Shown in pieces: positions 46,605-57,744 of a stretch of DNA of 64,000 bases. A program made the position numbers and the translations under genes. The stretch's first letter is position 1. Each line of letters opens with the position of its first letter. The notes below the pieces were generated by a model, which did no database searches, was not told the origin of the DNA, and saw nothing but the letters and a program-made list of their open reading frames with translations. The DNA is from Trametes villosa (Eukaryota > Basidiomycota > Agaricomycetes > Polyporales > Polyporaceae): contig PUDQ02000001.1 in NCBI GenBank assembly GCA_002964805.2, positions 248,001-312,000 of the forward strand, in the 5' to 3' direction.

Positions 46605-47470
46605 GCGCGGCCGCTGTCATCACCGTCCGGAGCACTTACGTTCGTTCACCTTCGCCTTCTCCGCTGTGTCTCCGAGATGTTAGAGCGCGGGCGCGGGCGC
46701 GCCGACGGCTCCTTCGGTATTTAACCGCATCTGTATGTACTTATTTCCTCGCACCCGTACTCACGCCTACTCCCCCCTTCCCCACCACTTACATCCATAC
46801 TTACGCCCGTCCGCCTCGCCCTATAGAGCGCCTCTTTCGCTTTGCTTGGTATCTACTTACGACCGACCGGACGCCGCGCGCGGCGTCCGCTATGTCTTCT
46901 TGCTTGTCTGTATATTGTATTCTACGTACAGCGGATCTTTTGTTGTATCCTCGCCATGTGCATGGACGCTCGTTACTTAGTATGTAGTTAGTTCGGGTCC
47001 CGGGCCTGTCCGATCATGAGTGTTCAATCGCAGTGCAGCGCGACGCGCATAGCCTTTGCCATGCCTTCTACAGTCACCGGTCGAGGGTGCTATGATCAGC
47101 GGATAGAAGCCGTTCAAACTTCAAAACATCATGTTTCAAGTCGGATTAACATGATGAAGACTCCCAGTCTGATCATACAGCATTTCCGCCGTGGAGCTCC
47201 TTGAGGGCTCCCGACATGAAACAATTCAAAGGCATGCCATTTTACATTATGGTACAGGGGTCGTTGAGGTACATTACAATACAAGGTCATCACTAGCTAC
47301 TACTTCATGAAAAGCGTACAGTACACCGCAACACAACAGGGGTATCCGGGATCCGGCATGAATACGTCGTCGGAGCTCGTAAGGGGGCGGCGTGAAAGGC
47401 GCGCGAGGAGAAAGCGAAACAGGCGGGGATCCTGGGGCAAGCACCAAGCTCGTCGGAGGTGGCGCGGCTT
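46605..47470. other. Region between convergent membrane-protein and small-protein genes
   Basis: About 865 bp of two 3' flanks. No gene, RNA or repeat noticed. Confidence 0.4.
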
Positions 47471-47947
47471 TTATGCGCGACCAAACAGCGAGAACTTGCG
47501 CTGTTTGCGCGCGGGACGGCCCCATGCGAGGTTGTCGTCGTCCATCATCTCCGCCTGCGCGTTGTTATATCAGTACACTGCGGCGGGAGCGGCGACGCTG
47601 ATCGTCGAGTGGCGAAACTCACGGATGATTCGGACTCGTTGCTCGCCGCGGAGCTGAAGAAGCTCGGGGACGCGGAGGTGCGCCGGGTGGAGCGGATGGT
47701 GGGCTGGCGAGGATAAGCAGCGATCCGTTAGTTTGGGACAAGTGGTGCGGCGGTCGGTGTAAGTACTCACGAGGGAGATGACAAAGCTCGTGGAGGAGTC
47801 GAAGGAGTCGACAGAGGTGCGTCTCTCCGAACGGGTGGAGCTCTGCATGAAAGAAGGGTCAGATTGGGTGTCCGGAGATAGGCAGGGAAGAGTAAGAATG
47901 CGCACCCTGGAGCTCGGGCGGATGAACTTCGCGAAGAGGGGCGTCAT
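47471..47947 (-). CDS. Small serine-rich protein, DDNxxWG family member A
   Basis: I know no name for this gene. It spells about 92 residues in four exons, all introns in phase 0. Exon 1 is MTPLFAKFIRPSSR; exon 2 SSTRSERRTSVDSFDSSTSF and a few more; exon 3 PTIRSTRRTSASPSFFSSAA then SNESESS; exon 4 AEMMDDDNLAWGRPARKQRK then FSLFGRA, stop TAA at 47471-47473. Introns are 44-70 bp with GTGCGC or GTGAGT donors and CAG or CCAG acceptors. The protein is basic and Ser-rich with RRxS phospho-acceptor-like sites, with no signal peptide or TM helix. The last exon matches members B (62792) and C (50552). A TATAA lies about 70 bp upstream (48017-48022). Small size and clean splicing argue for a real gene; no function can be assigned. 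Confidence 0.7.
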
Positions 47948-50551
47948 TTGTGCGAGGCTTGAGTGGATGAGGTTGGGTTGGTGGGTAGGGTGATCAACAC
48001 CGGGGGTTCGTGAGGGTTATAAGTTGCGAGGCGGGGGTTGTACAGATGTTGCTGGACTCCGTGGAGATGCTCGGGAGGGAAGCGCGGTGGTATGAGACTG
48101 CAGTAGGTGTGGCACGAGAGGGAAGTGGTGGACCGGGAACGGGGGACGGGGACGGGCTTAAATGTGGTCTGTGGAACGAGGAGATCCAGCTCCACTCCAG
48201 CGCCCTTTATACGATGCTCCCCGCAGCGGGGCGCCAGACCCCTCACTCCAGTATCCAGAGGACAGCCGCCTCGCTCGCGCATCATGATCATGCAGCCGCG
48301 GCGGCTGCCCCCAGGAACGCAAGCCCGGAACTAGCCACCCCCACCGCGGGCAGCCAGTGAGCACGGCGCGCATCGCGTAACGCGGAGCACGGGTCGGCGC
48401 CACAGAATTCCGGCGGCCCTCCCAGTGACACCCGCGCTGCGCGCCGCGACAAAGGGAGGCGGGCAGGTGACCCGGCGTCCTCTCTGTCATCGCACTAATC
48501 GCATGCGGGGGACAGGCTGACAGTGCGGGGCAGCGCGCGGGGTCGCCCGATGACATAGAATGCGGTGCCGTGCGTGACCTGGGCGCGGGGAACATACAGC
48601 CCGGACGCGCAGTATGCAGGCACGCCCGGTGATCTATCCATAATCCTTCAGCGTGACTTTGGGCGGCATGGCCTCAGCGCCCACGACGTACCGGTCTTCC
48701 GAGGCTTCGCGGTTCGGTCGAACACGCCGATGAGCACGCGTGACCGGATTACTTGTGTCTAAAATGGTCCTGGTGGCTTCGTTGCCAAACGTACGCACGT
48801 CCTGTGAAGCGTTTGTCAGGTTCGCCGTGGTCACGAACGGGCCAGCCAGGGTGTCGAGTAAGCCAGACAACGGCCAGAACGTGGAACGTGCACTCAGCGA
48901 AAGTTTAACGGGCGCCGAAACCGTGTTCGCGAAACTTGCTCAACAGGAACCTCTGACGGAGGAATTTGGAAGCCGGAAAAGTACGGAGTGGACTGAACGT
49001 CACTTCCGCATGCCGTCATAGAGCAAGAATAAGCGAGGTGGCAGCTCTGGACGTTCATAGCGGACATGAGGAAGTGAGAAGAAGCATGATAGCCGACCTG
49101 ATACGATGCGAAAACATGTGCCGACTATGACGTGCAGGAAAGAGAACTTGAGAAGGAAGAGAGAGTAGAAACGCACCGAAGAGCCAGCCGCACCCAGAGG
49201 AACCGAGGCTGGGCGAAGATCCTGTTCGTTACGGCAATCCTTGACTGTCACCGACTTCGCCGTGATCTACAGTTCTCATCGGCGAAGGGGGCATACCCGC
49301 CCTGGCGACGTCAAACGGGCGGGTATGACGTGGGAGTGGTCATCAAGGCAACCGTATGCGGTCACAACGCCGCAGGACGTGTTGCACATGCCGTCTGGTA
49401 TTCCTGGCAGTCCGCGCTGGTCTTGTCAACATTGTTATCTGCCACATGTGTCTAGTTTATAACTACTCACAACATGCCGGACTTCTGCTGTAATCCTTGT
49501 TGAGACGGCTTCGCAGCGTGTAATCCGACGTGTAGCCTTCGTATATCCAATCAGGTCCAACGCCCCTTGGTTGCGAACTTCGCGAGGCCGAACGACGCCA
49601 CAAGCCTTGCAATCACCGCGCCGATACACTGGCAGACCTTGGCGTATGTAGGTCCCCAATACGGCTTCATGGATCTGCAATACAGTGGGACGATCCATTC
49701 TGTGAAGCGAGTAGATCGGGTAGAACACTCACGAAAGTGGTAGTAGGTACGCCTCGCCCGATGTATACGGCAAACGAATGCAAGTCCCGGTCAGCTCCGC
49801 ATCGCCTCTATTCGGATGGGGTTGGGTGGAGGGTTTGAGGCACGCCCCAAGTTGTACTCGCGCTTCCCGAAGTGAACCGGGCGTTGGTAATTTGATGACT
49901 CCGCATCGGTTTTCAAGGGTCACGGAAGCGGTCGAGGAGGAGAAGCACTTACCTGGAATGCGGGTGCGTTTATTCGTGCGCTGAACCAAATTGACGTATC
50001 ACGGGGCCATGGGAGTCTCCATCGACACGACGGTCGCGCGATTCAACACATCGCAGTCGCGCGGGGATCGCAAATGCATTGTGCGGGGTACATCCATGGC
50101 CCCGGCATGATGCCATGCCAAAGCTCGTATACCGACTCCGTGGAGCAGGGTGGCTACTGCTTCCATCGGGCCCGGTCCAGCGAAGCCCTGGGACTTCCGA
50201 AGCGCCGCGCTACGGCGTGAGAGCAGTGGCCACGGGGCTCACAGGAACTGCCTCGTTGAGCGGCGGGATACGGGGCAGGCGTGCTGTCCCTCGGTGTCAT
50301 TCCGTGGTAGCCTCAGAGCAAAGATAGCAAGCGAGGGCGAGCTCCCCGCCGGGTTTAAGAAAGGTCGCCCCAAAGCGGTGCCCTACAGAGTGGATCCGAA
50401 GTCGTCCGCGTGCATCCTGAGAAGGTCCGAGTTCTTGGGGCCGGCGAGCATCCTTATAACAGGGTCTGTCGAGCAGCAGTGAGCATCCCAACCTACCGTC
50501 CACAAACCCTCACGTACCATCCCACATCCCCCTCATCCATTTTTGCTCAAC
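47948..50551. other. Long region between small-family members A and C
   Basis: About 2.6 kb. From 48000 to 48600 is the promoter side of member A. On the minus strand from about 50040 down to 48640 there are pieces that look coding, e.g. IWFSARINAPAFQ before a GTAAGT donor, DLHSFAVYIGRGVPTTTF before a GTGAGT donor, and SGLLDTLAGPFVTTANLTNA ending at 48640, but I could not splice them into one gene or recognise a family. It may be a decayed or strongly spliced gene. A TATAA (50455-50459) precedes member C. Confidence 0.35.
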
Positions 50552-51176
50552 ATGCACACGTCGGAGAACGCTCAGTCTTGGGAGCCAATGGTCAGTGTGC
50601 ATGCCGTTTCCGACGACGGGGGTGCTGACGCCTGTTGTTCAGAACATCCCATCGGACGCTCAAAGTTTGCCTTCCGTCGACGATCGCTCTACGACTGCAC
50701 GCTCGTCAGGCGTCAAACGGCTCATTCAGCGCATGGGATTGTCTACAGCAGACAGCCAGGTCAGTGTGGATAACCCATTCATCACTGCGCGCCTCACCTA
50801 ATAACGCCGAACTAGAACCTATCACATCTTCAAGGATCCTCCAGCTCTCGAAGCTCAGGAAGCCTTGCGAAAAGCTTCGCGTCAACAGTGAGTCACCAAG
50901 AACATGATCATGCTGTCAGGAAGCGCGATGCTGAAACAATGTTCTCCAGTCAGGACGAACGGTCGACAGTAATCGACCCGCAGGACTGTTCGCGCGTATG
51001 TTGGAGGGACGATCATCTGAAACTGAGCTTGTGAGTTTGCCTTGGCATCCCACGGGGATCATCTTGACTGAGCTCTCCCGCGCGAACAGCCGGACGTCGC
51101 GGACATGCTCGAGGACGATAACATGTCGTGGGGAGCGCCGCCGCCCAAGTCGTCCAAGTCCCGCCGGCGGAACTGA
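50552..51176 (+). CDS. Small serine-rich protein, DDNxxWG family member C
   Basis: Same family as 47471 and 62792. Five exons, all introns phase 0: MHTSENAQSWEPM; NIPSDAQSLPSVDDRSTTAR plus SSGVKRLIQRMGLSTADSQ; NLSHLQGSSSSRSSGSLAKS plus FAST; SGRTVDSNRPAGLFARMLEG plus RSSETEL; and PDVADMLEDDNMSWGAPPPK plus SSKSRRRN, stop TGA at 51174-51176. About 115 residues. Donors are GTCAGT (twice) and GTGAGT (twice). Ser-rich, basic at the C-terminus, no signal peptide or TM helix. The exon-3 acceptor is the least certain. A TATAA about 95 bp upstream. The cognate last exon, ADMLEDDNMSWG, is nearest to member B's AEEMEDDNMAWG. Confidence 0.7.
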
Positions 51177-51628
51177 TTGCTGGGGACGCGGATCACTTTT
51201 CCGGATACTACATTAAGGCACTACGCACCTGCGATGACACTGCGATGTAATCTCTTATGTATATGTACGCACCGTTGCTGAGCAACCCGAGTCCTTTGAC
51301 CCTCTAGCCTGCGATATGCACACGCTCTGGAACTCTCCTCGACCATGGAAATGGGTTGTACTCATGAGCGTCGATACCAGAAGACCTCGGGCGCTGCGGA
51401 TTCTGCCTGCAAACCGGGTCGTGAGTGCGGACGAGCACAACCTGTGAGAGTCTGCGTACCAGAGTCTATCCACAATTCCCATGCACGCATCCGACGAGCG
51501 TATGTCAGCCGCCGGCTCAGCCAGTACAAGCAACCCCGCCATCAATGCTATAGGTACAATCCCATCCGTCATAGATACAGAATACATCGCGTGCGAAGGC
51601 CGTTGAAGGCGCAGACACGACTCATGTC
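51177..51628. other. Region between small gene C and the thiolase
   Basis: About 450 bp between convergent genes. Nothing distinct seen. Confidence 0.4.
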
Positions 51629-53625
51629 TCACAGCTTCGCCCGCTGCAAGATGTACGGCGAGTTCTTGCGCGCCTTCACCTTGTCCACGTCTGCTGCTGT
51701 GATCGGCCGGCACTCCTGGGCATGGTTGTACCCGAGCCTAAACCACAGCTTGTCAGCTACTACGGAAGGGCAAGGAACATATGCACTCACCGCTTCCGCC
51801 CGTCTTCGCCGCCTTCCTTGAAGAACTCGGGGCGACGCAGCAAGCTACACACGACTGCGCCGCCAAGCCCAATGTTGTGCACCAATCCATACTTGCCGCG
51901 CTCGTCAGGTCCATCGAGCAGTCCAGGTGCTTGCATCTTGCCAGCCCCTGCAGATCCTTGTCGGCTGGACGGAAAAGGAGATCACACGTGAGAGTTACTC
52001 ACACTGACGCAGTTGCACTGTAATTGCGGGTGCGTTATGAGCTTCGAAGCGCAGTAGCGCTGGTGTAAGCACTCACTGGTGATGTAGAAGTGCATGCCCA
52101 GTCCCGTGGCGCCCAGTGGGTGTCCCTTTGCCTCGAGACCTCCACTGGGGTTGATCACGTACTTCCCGCCATACTATATGTGTGTCAACTATGGTCACTC
52201 TGGGAGTGGAATATGCACTGACCGTGTTGTCACCTCTCTCAACCATCTTGTGCGCCTCCCCAGGCTCGCAAAGCCCGAGCGCGTCGTACGTGAGGAGCTT
52301 CGCACATAAGATGAGGGATAGCGAACGCAATGGATAGCGAAACGCACGCACCTCGTTCGCCGCGAAACAGTCATGCAGCTCGACGACGCCGACCTGGTTG
52401 CGCCCTTCGCGCCCGTTCAAGCTAGCCTCGGCGAACACTTGGTCTGCTGCGCTCTTGGACATGCTATAGCCGACGACCTCCATTGCGCTCCTGCTCTCGA
52501 ACGTAGTGGGCTCATCGGTCGTAAGCGCAGTGGCTACGATCTCGATGGCTTGGTTCTCCAGGCCGTGCTTGCGCACGAAGTCCTCAGATGCTATGATGCT
52601 GCAGGCGGCGCCGTCCTGGACGTTTTCAGCCCAAATCAAAGATGCCATGTACAGTGAATAGACATACGGAAGTCGGACTGCACATAAACTTTGTCAGTTG
52701 CTTATTAATCTTCGGGGCGGCGAGCACTTGTTCGACGCTCCAGCCGTCGCGGAATTGTGAGTAGGGGTTGTTCACAGAGTGCTTGTGGTTCTTGCTCGCT
52801 GCAACGACCGCATATAGCCACCATCCGAACCGCCCGAAGGCAAACAGGGGTCACTCACCAATCTGAGCAAGGTGCTTGATGTTGGCACCGTACTTGTCAA
52901 AGTACTCCTGCGCACCATTCGCGAACATCCGAGGGGCGTTGGGACCATGGTTCTGCCCGGCACTGAGGCTCTCCTCCAGCTCCGCAGACGCGTCGTTGAA
53001 CACCTTCACGGGCGACTCCCGGTCGGGGAAGTTCGTGCCGAGGCTGCCGCGCGCCATGCGCTCAAAGCCGAGAGCGAGCACGCAGTTCGCAAGCCCGCCC
53101 TTGACGAGCGTGTTCGCGTTGTACAGAGCGGTGCTCCCGGTCGAGCAGTTGTTGTTCACGTTCGTGATGGGAATGCCGGTCATCCCCAGCTGGTACAGCG
53201 CCCTCTGCAGACATGTCTACAGCAGAACTATGATGGGGGATGCGGATGGCTCACCTGTCCGGCGGTGGAGTCTCCATAGCAGTAGCCTACGAAGGCCGCT
53301 TCAATTTCATCGTAGGTGATGCCTGTTGGGAGACCGAGCTCAGCGGCGTGTATCGCCCCTGAGAGACATTTCATACTCACCAGCATCGAGCAGGGCCTTC
53401 GTCCCCGCCTCAAGCCCCATCTGCAAAACCCGGATGATCAGCCTGGTTCCGCGTAACTAGAAGCTGGTGTACGCACCTCCTCGGTCGTCCTCAGGCCTCG
53501 CGGCTGCACACCATTCGTCTCAACCACGACCACGCCAAAAGCACTCGTACTACTGTCAGGCTTACCTTGATGAACGCCGTGCATCCAACCCCTATTATGA
53601 ACGAGCGTTTGCCGTTGCGTGACAT
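51629..53625 (-). CDS. Peroxisomal SCP2-type thiolase with PTS1
   Basis: Thiolase of the sterol-carrier-protein-X class, which cleaves 3-ketoacyl-CoA, usually branched-chain, in peroxisomal beta-oxidation. The start at 53625 gives [20 protein letters not shown]. Catalytic cysteine region [74 protein letters not shown]; the His loop [18 protein letters not shown]; and the Cys loop [19 protein letters not shown]. The last three residues are AKL, a canonical PTS1 peroxisome signal, before TGA at 51629-51631. No C-terminal SCP2 sterol-carrier domain is present, so this is the thiolase alone. Seven or more introns. About 455 residues. It is divergent from LIP2 over 436 bp. Confidence 0.9.
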
Positions 53626-54061
53626 TCTGTTCCAGGTTCAGCACGGTAGGTTGGGCTGGATATGTGTGTGGTCCTGGCAGTCGTACTCGGAGGTTCGCAC
53701 AGTGCTGGGTTAAGCTTAGACTGCGGATCTCCGGAGAAGAAGAGATATTATGGGCAGCGGTCCCACCACCACTGATTCGCATACAGTCTTGCCGAGCAGG
53801 TGAATTGCATTGGGTGGAGGTCAGCTGGTGTTGGGTGAGCATGAGACCTCGGCGTCGGCTTTGTCGTTTCCCGTAGTGAGATCAGCAACTCTGACATAGA
53901 ACGCCGCAGTGCCAATGATTGTCGAGGAGGTAAACATTGAGCTGGTCGTCCAAGGGAATTGAGAAGAGGTGGTGAAGAGGTGGACGCTGGTCATCCTGCG
54001 CGCGCCGCGCTCGGCGCTCTTGCCTCACCGCTCTTGCTCAGCGACGGCCACAACGACCAGC
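53626..54061. other. Divergent thiolase/LIP2 promoter region
   Basis: 436 bp between the two start codons. The LIP2 reading frame stays open leftward to about 53969 without an ATG, so part of this may be translated if an upstream spliced start exists (for example ATGATTGTCGAGGAG|GTAAAC near 53917). No repeat seen. Confidence 0.4.
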
Positions 54062-54856
54062 ATGCGCCTACCTCCGGTATTCTACCACTGCTTCCAGGTG
54101 CCTTTACCGTACACACACGCTCTGAAGTTCCAAGAGCGGATACACCAACTACAACTGCTCGCTCGTAAGACCTCAGGCCAACACAGAGACTTCCTCTTCC
54201 TCCTTGAGCATAGACCTGTCTACACCTTCGGTCGACGACAAGGAGATGACCCAGACTCCGCGCAAGAAGCTCTACGGCTGAAGGCGACCGGCGCAGACTG
54301 CGTGTTTACTTTGCGAGGAGGACAGACCACATACCACGGCCCAGGTCAGATCATCGGCTACCCTCTCATCGACCTCGGACGGACGTCCCCTCCCATGGGC
54401 ATCCGCGACTACATATGTCGCATGCAGAAACTCCTCAAGTCCCATCTAGCCGAAGAACACGGAGTCGAAGCCGCCCCAAGCGAGCATACAGGCGTATTCC
54501 TTAACGAAAGCACCAAGGTCGCAAGCATCGGCGTGCAAGTCAGGCATCGCTTGACAACCCATGGCTTCGCTCTCAACGTCACCCGAGAACCTCTGCCCTG
54601 GTTCGACAAGATCGTCGCATGCGGCCTGACCGACGTCAAGGCAGGATGCATTGCGGACGCGGCCGAGGCCAATGGGCGCGTTCTGACCTCCGTAGACCGC
54701 GACCTCCCTGCGCTTGTCCGGCGCTTCGGGCAGATATACGAAAGGGACATGGCGCCGCTGGATATTTCTGCGGAAGGCGAGGAGGAGACTGCTGTTCGTG
54801 CCTTGATTGCGGAGAGTGTCGACCAAAGACCCTGGCATCGTGAGCCGCTGTCCTAA
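54062..54856 (+). CDS. LIP2: Octanoyl-[carrier protein] lipoyltransferase (LIP2/LipB)
   Basis: Moves octanoyl from acyl carrier protein to the glycine-cleavage H protein and 2-oxoacid dehydrogenase subunits in mitochondria. The first ATG of the frame is at 54062 (MRLPPVFYHCFQVPLPYTHA), which matches the family's own N-terminal strand. Motifs: LLEHRPVYTFGRR, TLRGGQTTYHGPGQIIGYPL (signature), HTGVFLNESTKVASIGVQVR with the catalytic lysine in TKVASIG, THGFALNVTREPLPWFDKIV and the catalytic Cys in ACGLTDVKAG. Stop TAA at 54854-54856. No intron. 264 residues, near bacterial LipB length. The frame runs upstream without a stop but only from GTG, so any mitochondrial presequence would need a spliced upstream exon. 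Confidence 0.9.
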   Translation: MRLPPVFYHCFQVPLPYTHALKFQERIHQLQLLARKTSGQHRDFLFLLEHRPVYTFGRRQGDDPDSAQEALRLKATGADCVFTLRGGQTTYHGPGQIIGYPLIDLGRTSPPMGIRDYICRMQKLLKSHLAEEHGVEAAPSEHTGVFLNESTKVASIGVQVRHRLTTHGFALNVTREPLPWFDKIVACGLTDVKAGCIADAAEANGRVLTSVDRDLPALVRRFGQIYERDMAPLDISAEGEEETAVRALIAESVDQRPWHREPLS

Positions 54857-56132
54857 CGCGTACTGGGCGAACCGCGCTCGGTCGGCTCTGTTCGCATAGG
54901 GTTTTAGGTACGTCCGACTAGCCGGGTCTCTTGTAGAAGGCTGTCCGTGCTTTTCTGTTGCATAGCCAGGGCGTTCCGCCGCATGGCTGTTCATCCGTTA
55001 TATCACTCGCAGCGTCCTCCGTCATCATGCATTCCAGAAACCGAATCTTACTCTTCTTGTACGCAGGCATACATGTTCGATAATGACGTCGAGAGTGCAT
55101 TCCATCCTGCCCGATCTACGGTCTCTCGACTACATGCAACACAGCGGCTTTCGCCATTCGGGACCAATGTCATCATCTGCGTGCGACTGTGGTCCAGACC
55201 CCATGCAATCACAGCCGGGCGTAGTAGACGTAGTCGCTGCATGTCATGCGGCGTTGATGCAATGATGAGGTTCACTTGGTGAGGTTACCAACTTCCGGAT
55301 CAATAGGCTAACGCCTTCTTCAAACTGGCATTGTGGGCGCTGTGTGCAAGCGCGATTTTTGAGACCATGCCCACACGCTTCAATCGTGATTGTACGAGGC
55401 TCGTGCTGTCAGCTGCTGCCTCTTTGACCATCTTTTTCACCGAATTTGATGAACGAATGTGATGCTTATCACATCGCTGAACGTCTCCATGCAGTGGTGG
55501 AGTATTCATTCCATCGCTGCATTGAGGAACGTAGAACGCATTTGCCGCTTGCGCCCGCGCCCAAGTCTTTCTACGGCGCGTGTGCGGGCGGCAAACAGGC
55601 AGTATACCCATTGAATACCGGTTGTCAAACCCCGCTCACAGGTCTTTGTGGCAGGACGACGCAGAGCCCAAACTGTTTCGCAATAGCTTTGCCACCGTAC
55701 AGCCTAACCGGCGCAAAGCGTTGCTGTAGAACAGCGACCCGCATGGCTGCTGGATGGGCGGCACCCGCGCAAACTACGCGGTCGCTGTCCAGCTTGGGCC
55801 CGGCTTTGCGTTCTCGGGCCCAGCTCAATTTGCACCACCACTCGTCCAACTCTTCAGGGGGGATTTGGTATCGCGCACGCATGGTCACCACAGTCACAGG
55901 CTGTTCCCCTGATCGTAGCCATGTTGCGCAGTCATCCCGGGCCACGATCCTCAGCCAAAGCACCTCATCACAAACAGATGATCCGCATTCCGGCGCCGTT
56001 GCTTGCGCTCCGCCCTTGGTATGCATGCATATAAAGTGGGGCGGGCGAGGGCGTACTTTTCCCCAGGTCCTGCGGATCCCACCAACCCTCGTCGCTCACT
56101 CACGCCCCCCTCCCCCTCACTCTCTTTTTCGC
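54857..56132. other. Intergenic region between LIP2 and GH16
   Basis: About 1.3 kb with overlapping frames on both strands and no motif. A TATA box near the right end is listed separately. Nothing else supported. Confidence 0.4.
56030..56036 (+). promoter_or_regulatory. TATA box of the GH16 gene (TATAAAG)
   Basis: The sequence GCATATAAAGTGGGG lies 97 bp before the start at 56133, the normal fungal spacing. A strong TATA box fits a highly inducible secreted enzyme. Confidence 0.6.
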
Positions 56133-57517
56133 CATGCGTTCAACAGCTGCGCTGTTTGCCGTCTCTGCTCTGGTCTCCTCTGCGCTCGGCGCGACGTACA
56201 ACGTCAAGGACAAGTTCGTCGGCAAGGACTTCCTCACGGGCTTCTCGCACCAGGCGATCCCCGACCCGACGCACGGCCGGGTGTAAGTCGACTTCTCGAC
56301 ATCAGCCCCGCTGCTGCGGAGGAGCTCATAATATGATTTTGCGTGCAGAAACTACGTCGATCAGCCGACTGCGCTCGCACAGAACCTCTCCTTCGCAACC
56401 GATGACACCTTCATCATGCGTGCCGACTCGTTCAACAAGGTCGACCCCTCCGCGCCCGGGCGGAACTCGGTCCGCATCCAGAGCAACAACCAGTACACGA
56501 CGCACGTCTCCGTGTATGTTCCGCCGCGCGCCCCCTTGCGGTGCTGTTTTACTGATTTGTTTGCGCAGTTATGACATTAGGCACATGCCCCAGGGCTGCG
56601 GCACTTGGCCCGCGGCCTGGGAGGTTGGCCAGAACTGGCCCGCACAGGGCGAAGTTGATATCGTACGCATTCATCATGAATTTATCCAGGATGATGCTCA
56701 TTCTATGCTGCACAGCTCGAGGGCACGAACGACATCGAGCCCAACCAGTCTACGCTGCACACGAGCGCGAACTGCGCGATGCCCGCCGGCCTTGCCCAGA
56801 ACGGGTCAGTACTACCTATACACATACCATCTCTCGTCCTCGCGCTAACCGAATCTTTACTCTCCAGCAACCTGATCTCCAACAACTGCGACGTTGCAGC
56901 CAACGGCAACGCCGGTTGCGGCGTGCAGTCCAAGGCCCCGAACAGCTACGGCAAGTCCTTCAACGGCGCGGGTGGAGGCTTCTACGCGATGGAGCGCACC
57001 TCGACCTTCATCAAGGTCTGGTTCTGGTCGCGGAACGACCCCACCGTCCCCGCGGACGTCAAGACCGCCGGCGCGGCCGTGAACACCGACACCTGGGTGA
57101 GTCTCCTGCCCCCCTCCCCCTTCCGCTACCCGGACCGCACGCGGCTAATGCAGGCGCGATGGTGGCAGGGCACGCCCACGGCGCTGTTCGTCAACGACCA
57201 GTGCGACATCAACGCGCACTTCGGGCCGCACAACATCGTGATCAACCTGACGTTCTGTAAGTACCACTGATGGTGGCGGGAGGCATTGCTGACCCCCTTG
57301 GTGCACGACAGGCGGTGACTGGGCTGGCATTCCTCAGTTCTTCAACACCCTCGGTGGCTGCCCGGGGAACTGCAACGGTGAGTCCCCATCGGCTTTCATC
57401 GCATTAGGCTGGGCCAGGGTCTCACTGAGCCCATCCTTTCTAGACTTCGTCGACAACAACCCGAGCGCGTTCAACGACGCCTTCTGGGACATCGCCGGCG
57501 TGCACGTGTACGCTTAG
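56133..57517 (+). CDS. Secreted GH16 glycoside hydrolase (laminarinase-like)
   Basis: Extracellular endo-beta-1,3(4)-glucanase-type enzyme. Start [20 protein letters not shown] is a signal peptide; [18 protein letters not shown] begins the mature enzyme. Then [20 protein letters not shown] and the catalytic motif GEVDI|LEGTND, split by an intron, with both glutamates kept. Further: [77 protein letters not shown] and NLTFCGDWAG. End [12 protein letters not shown] 57515-57517. Seven introns. About 315 residues, a plain catalytic domain without linker or carbohydrate-binding module, unlike the GH16 at 11571. It faces a GH5 gene tail-to-tail, 228 bp apart. Confidence 0.9.
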
Positions 57518-57744
57518 ACGACAGGCCACGCATCACGAAGCTGTATCAATACGCATGTAGCATATTTGATGGACGTGCGCGGCCTGTGTATTCGCACTCA
57601 CCCAAGGCGCCTTATGATAGAGTAGACGGCTGGTTATCTGTCTGTATGCTTATCGAGCCCTCGAATATACGGGAGCCTCGGCTCCGTCTTTGTGCGGCGA
57701 ACAGAATGGTGCGATAGTTTGAGAAGCTGGCCAGCTTTGTTACA

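Noticed and set aside
53969..54061. Extension of LIP2 to a basic, presequence-like N-terminus
   Set aside because: The frame is open but begins with GTG; no ATG supports translation there without an unproved upstream exon.
55446..56336. Long plus-strand frame overlapping the GH16 start
   Set aside because: It includes the TATA region and leader and runs out of frame with the GH16 signal peptide; no motif.
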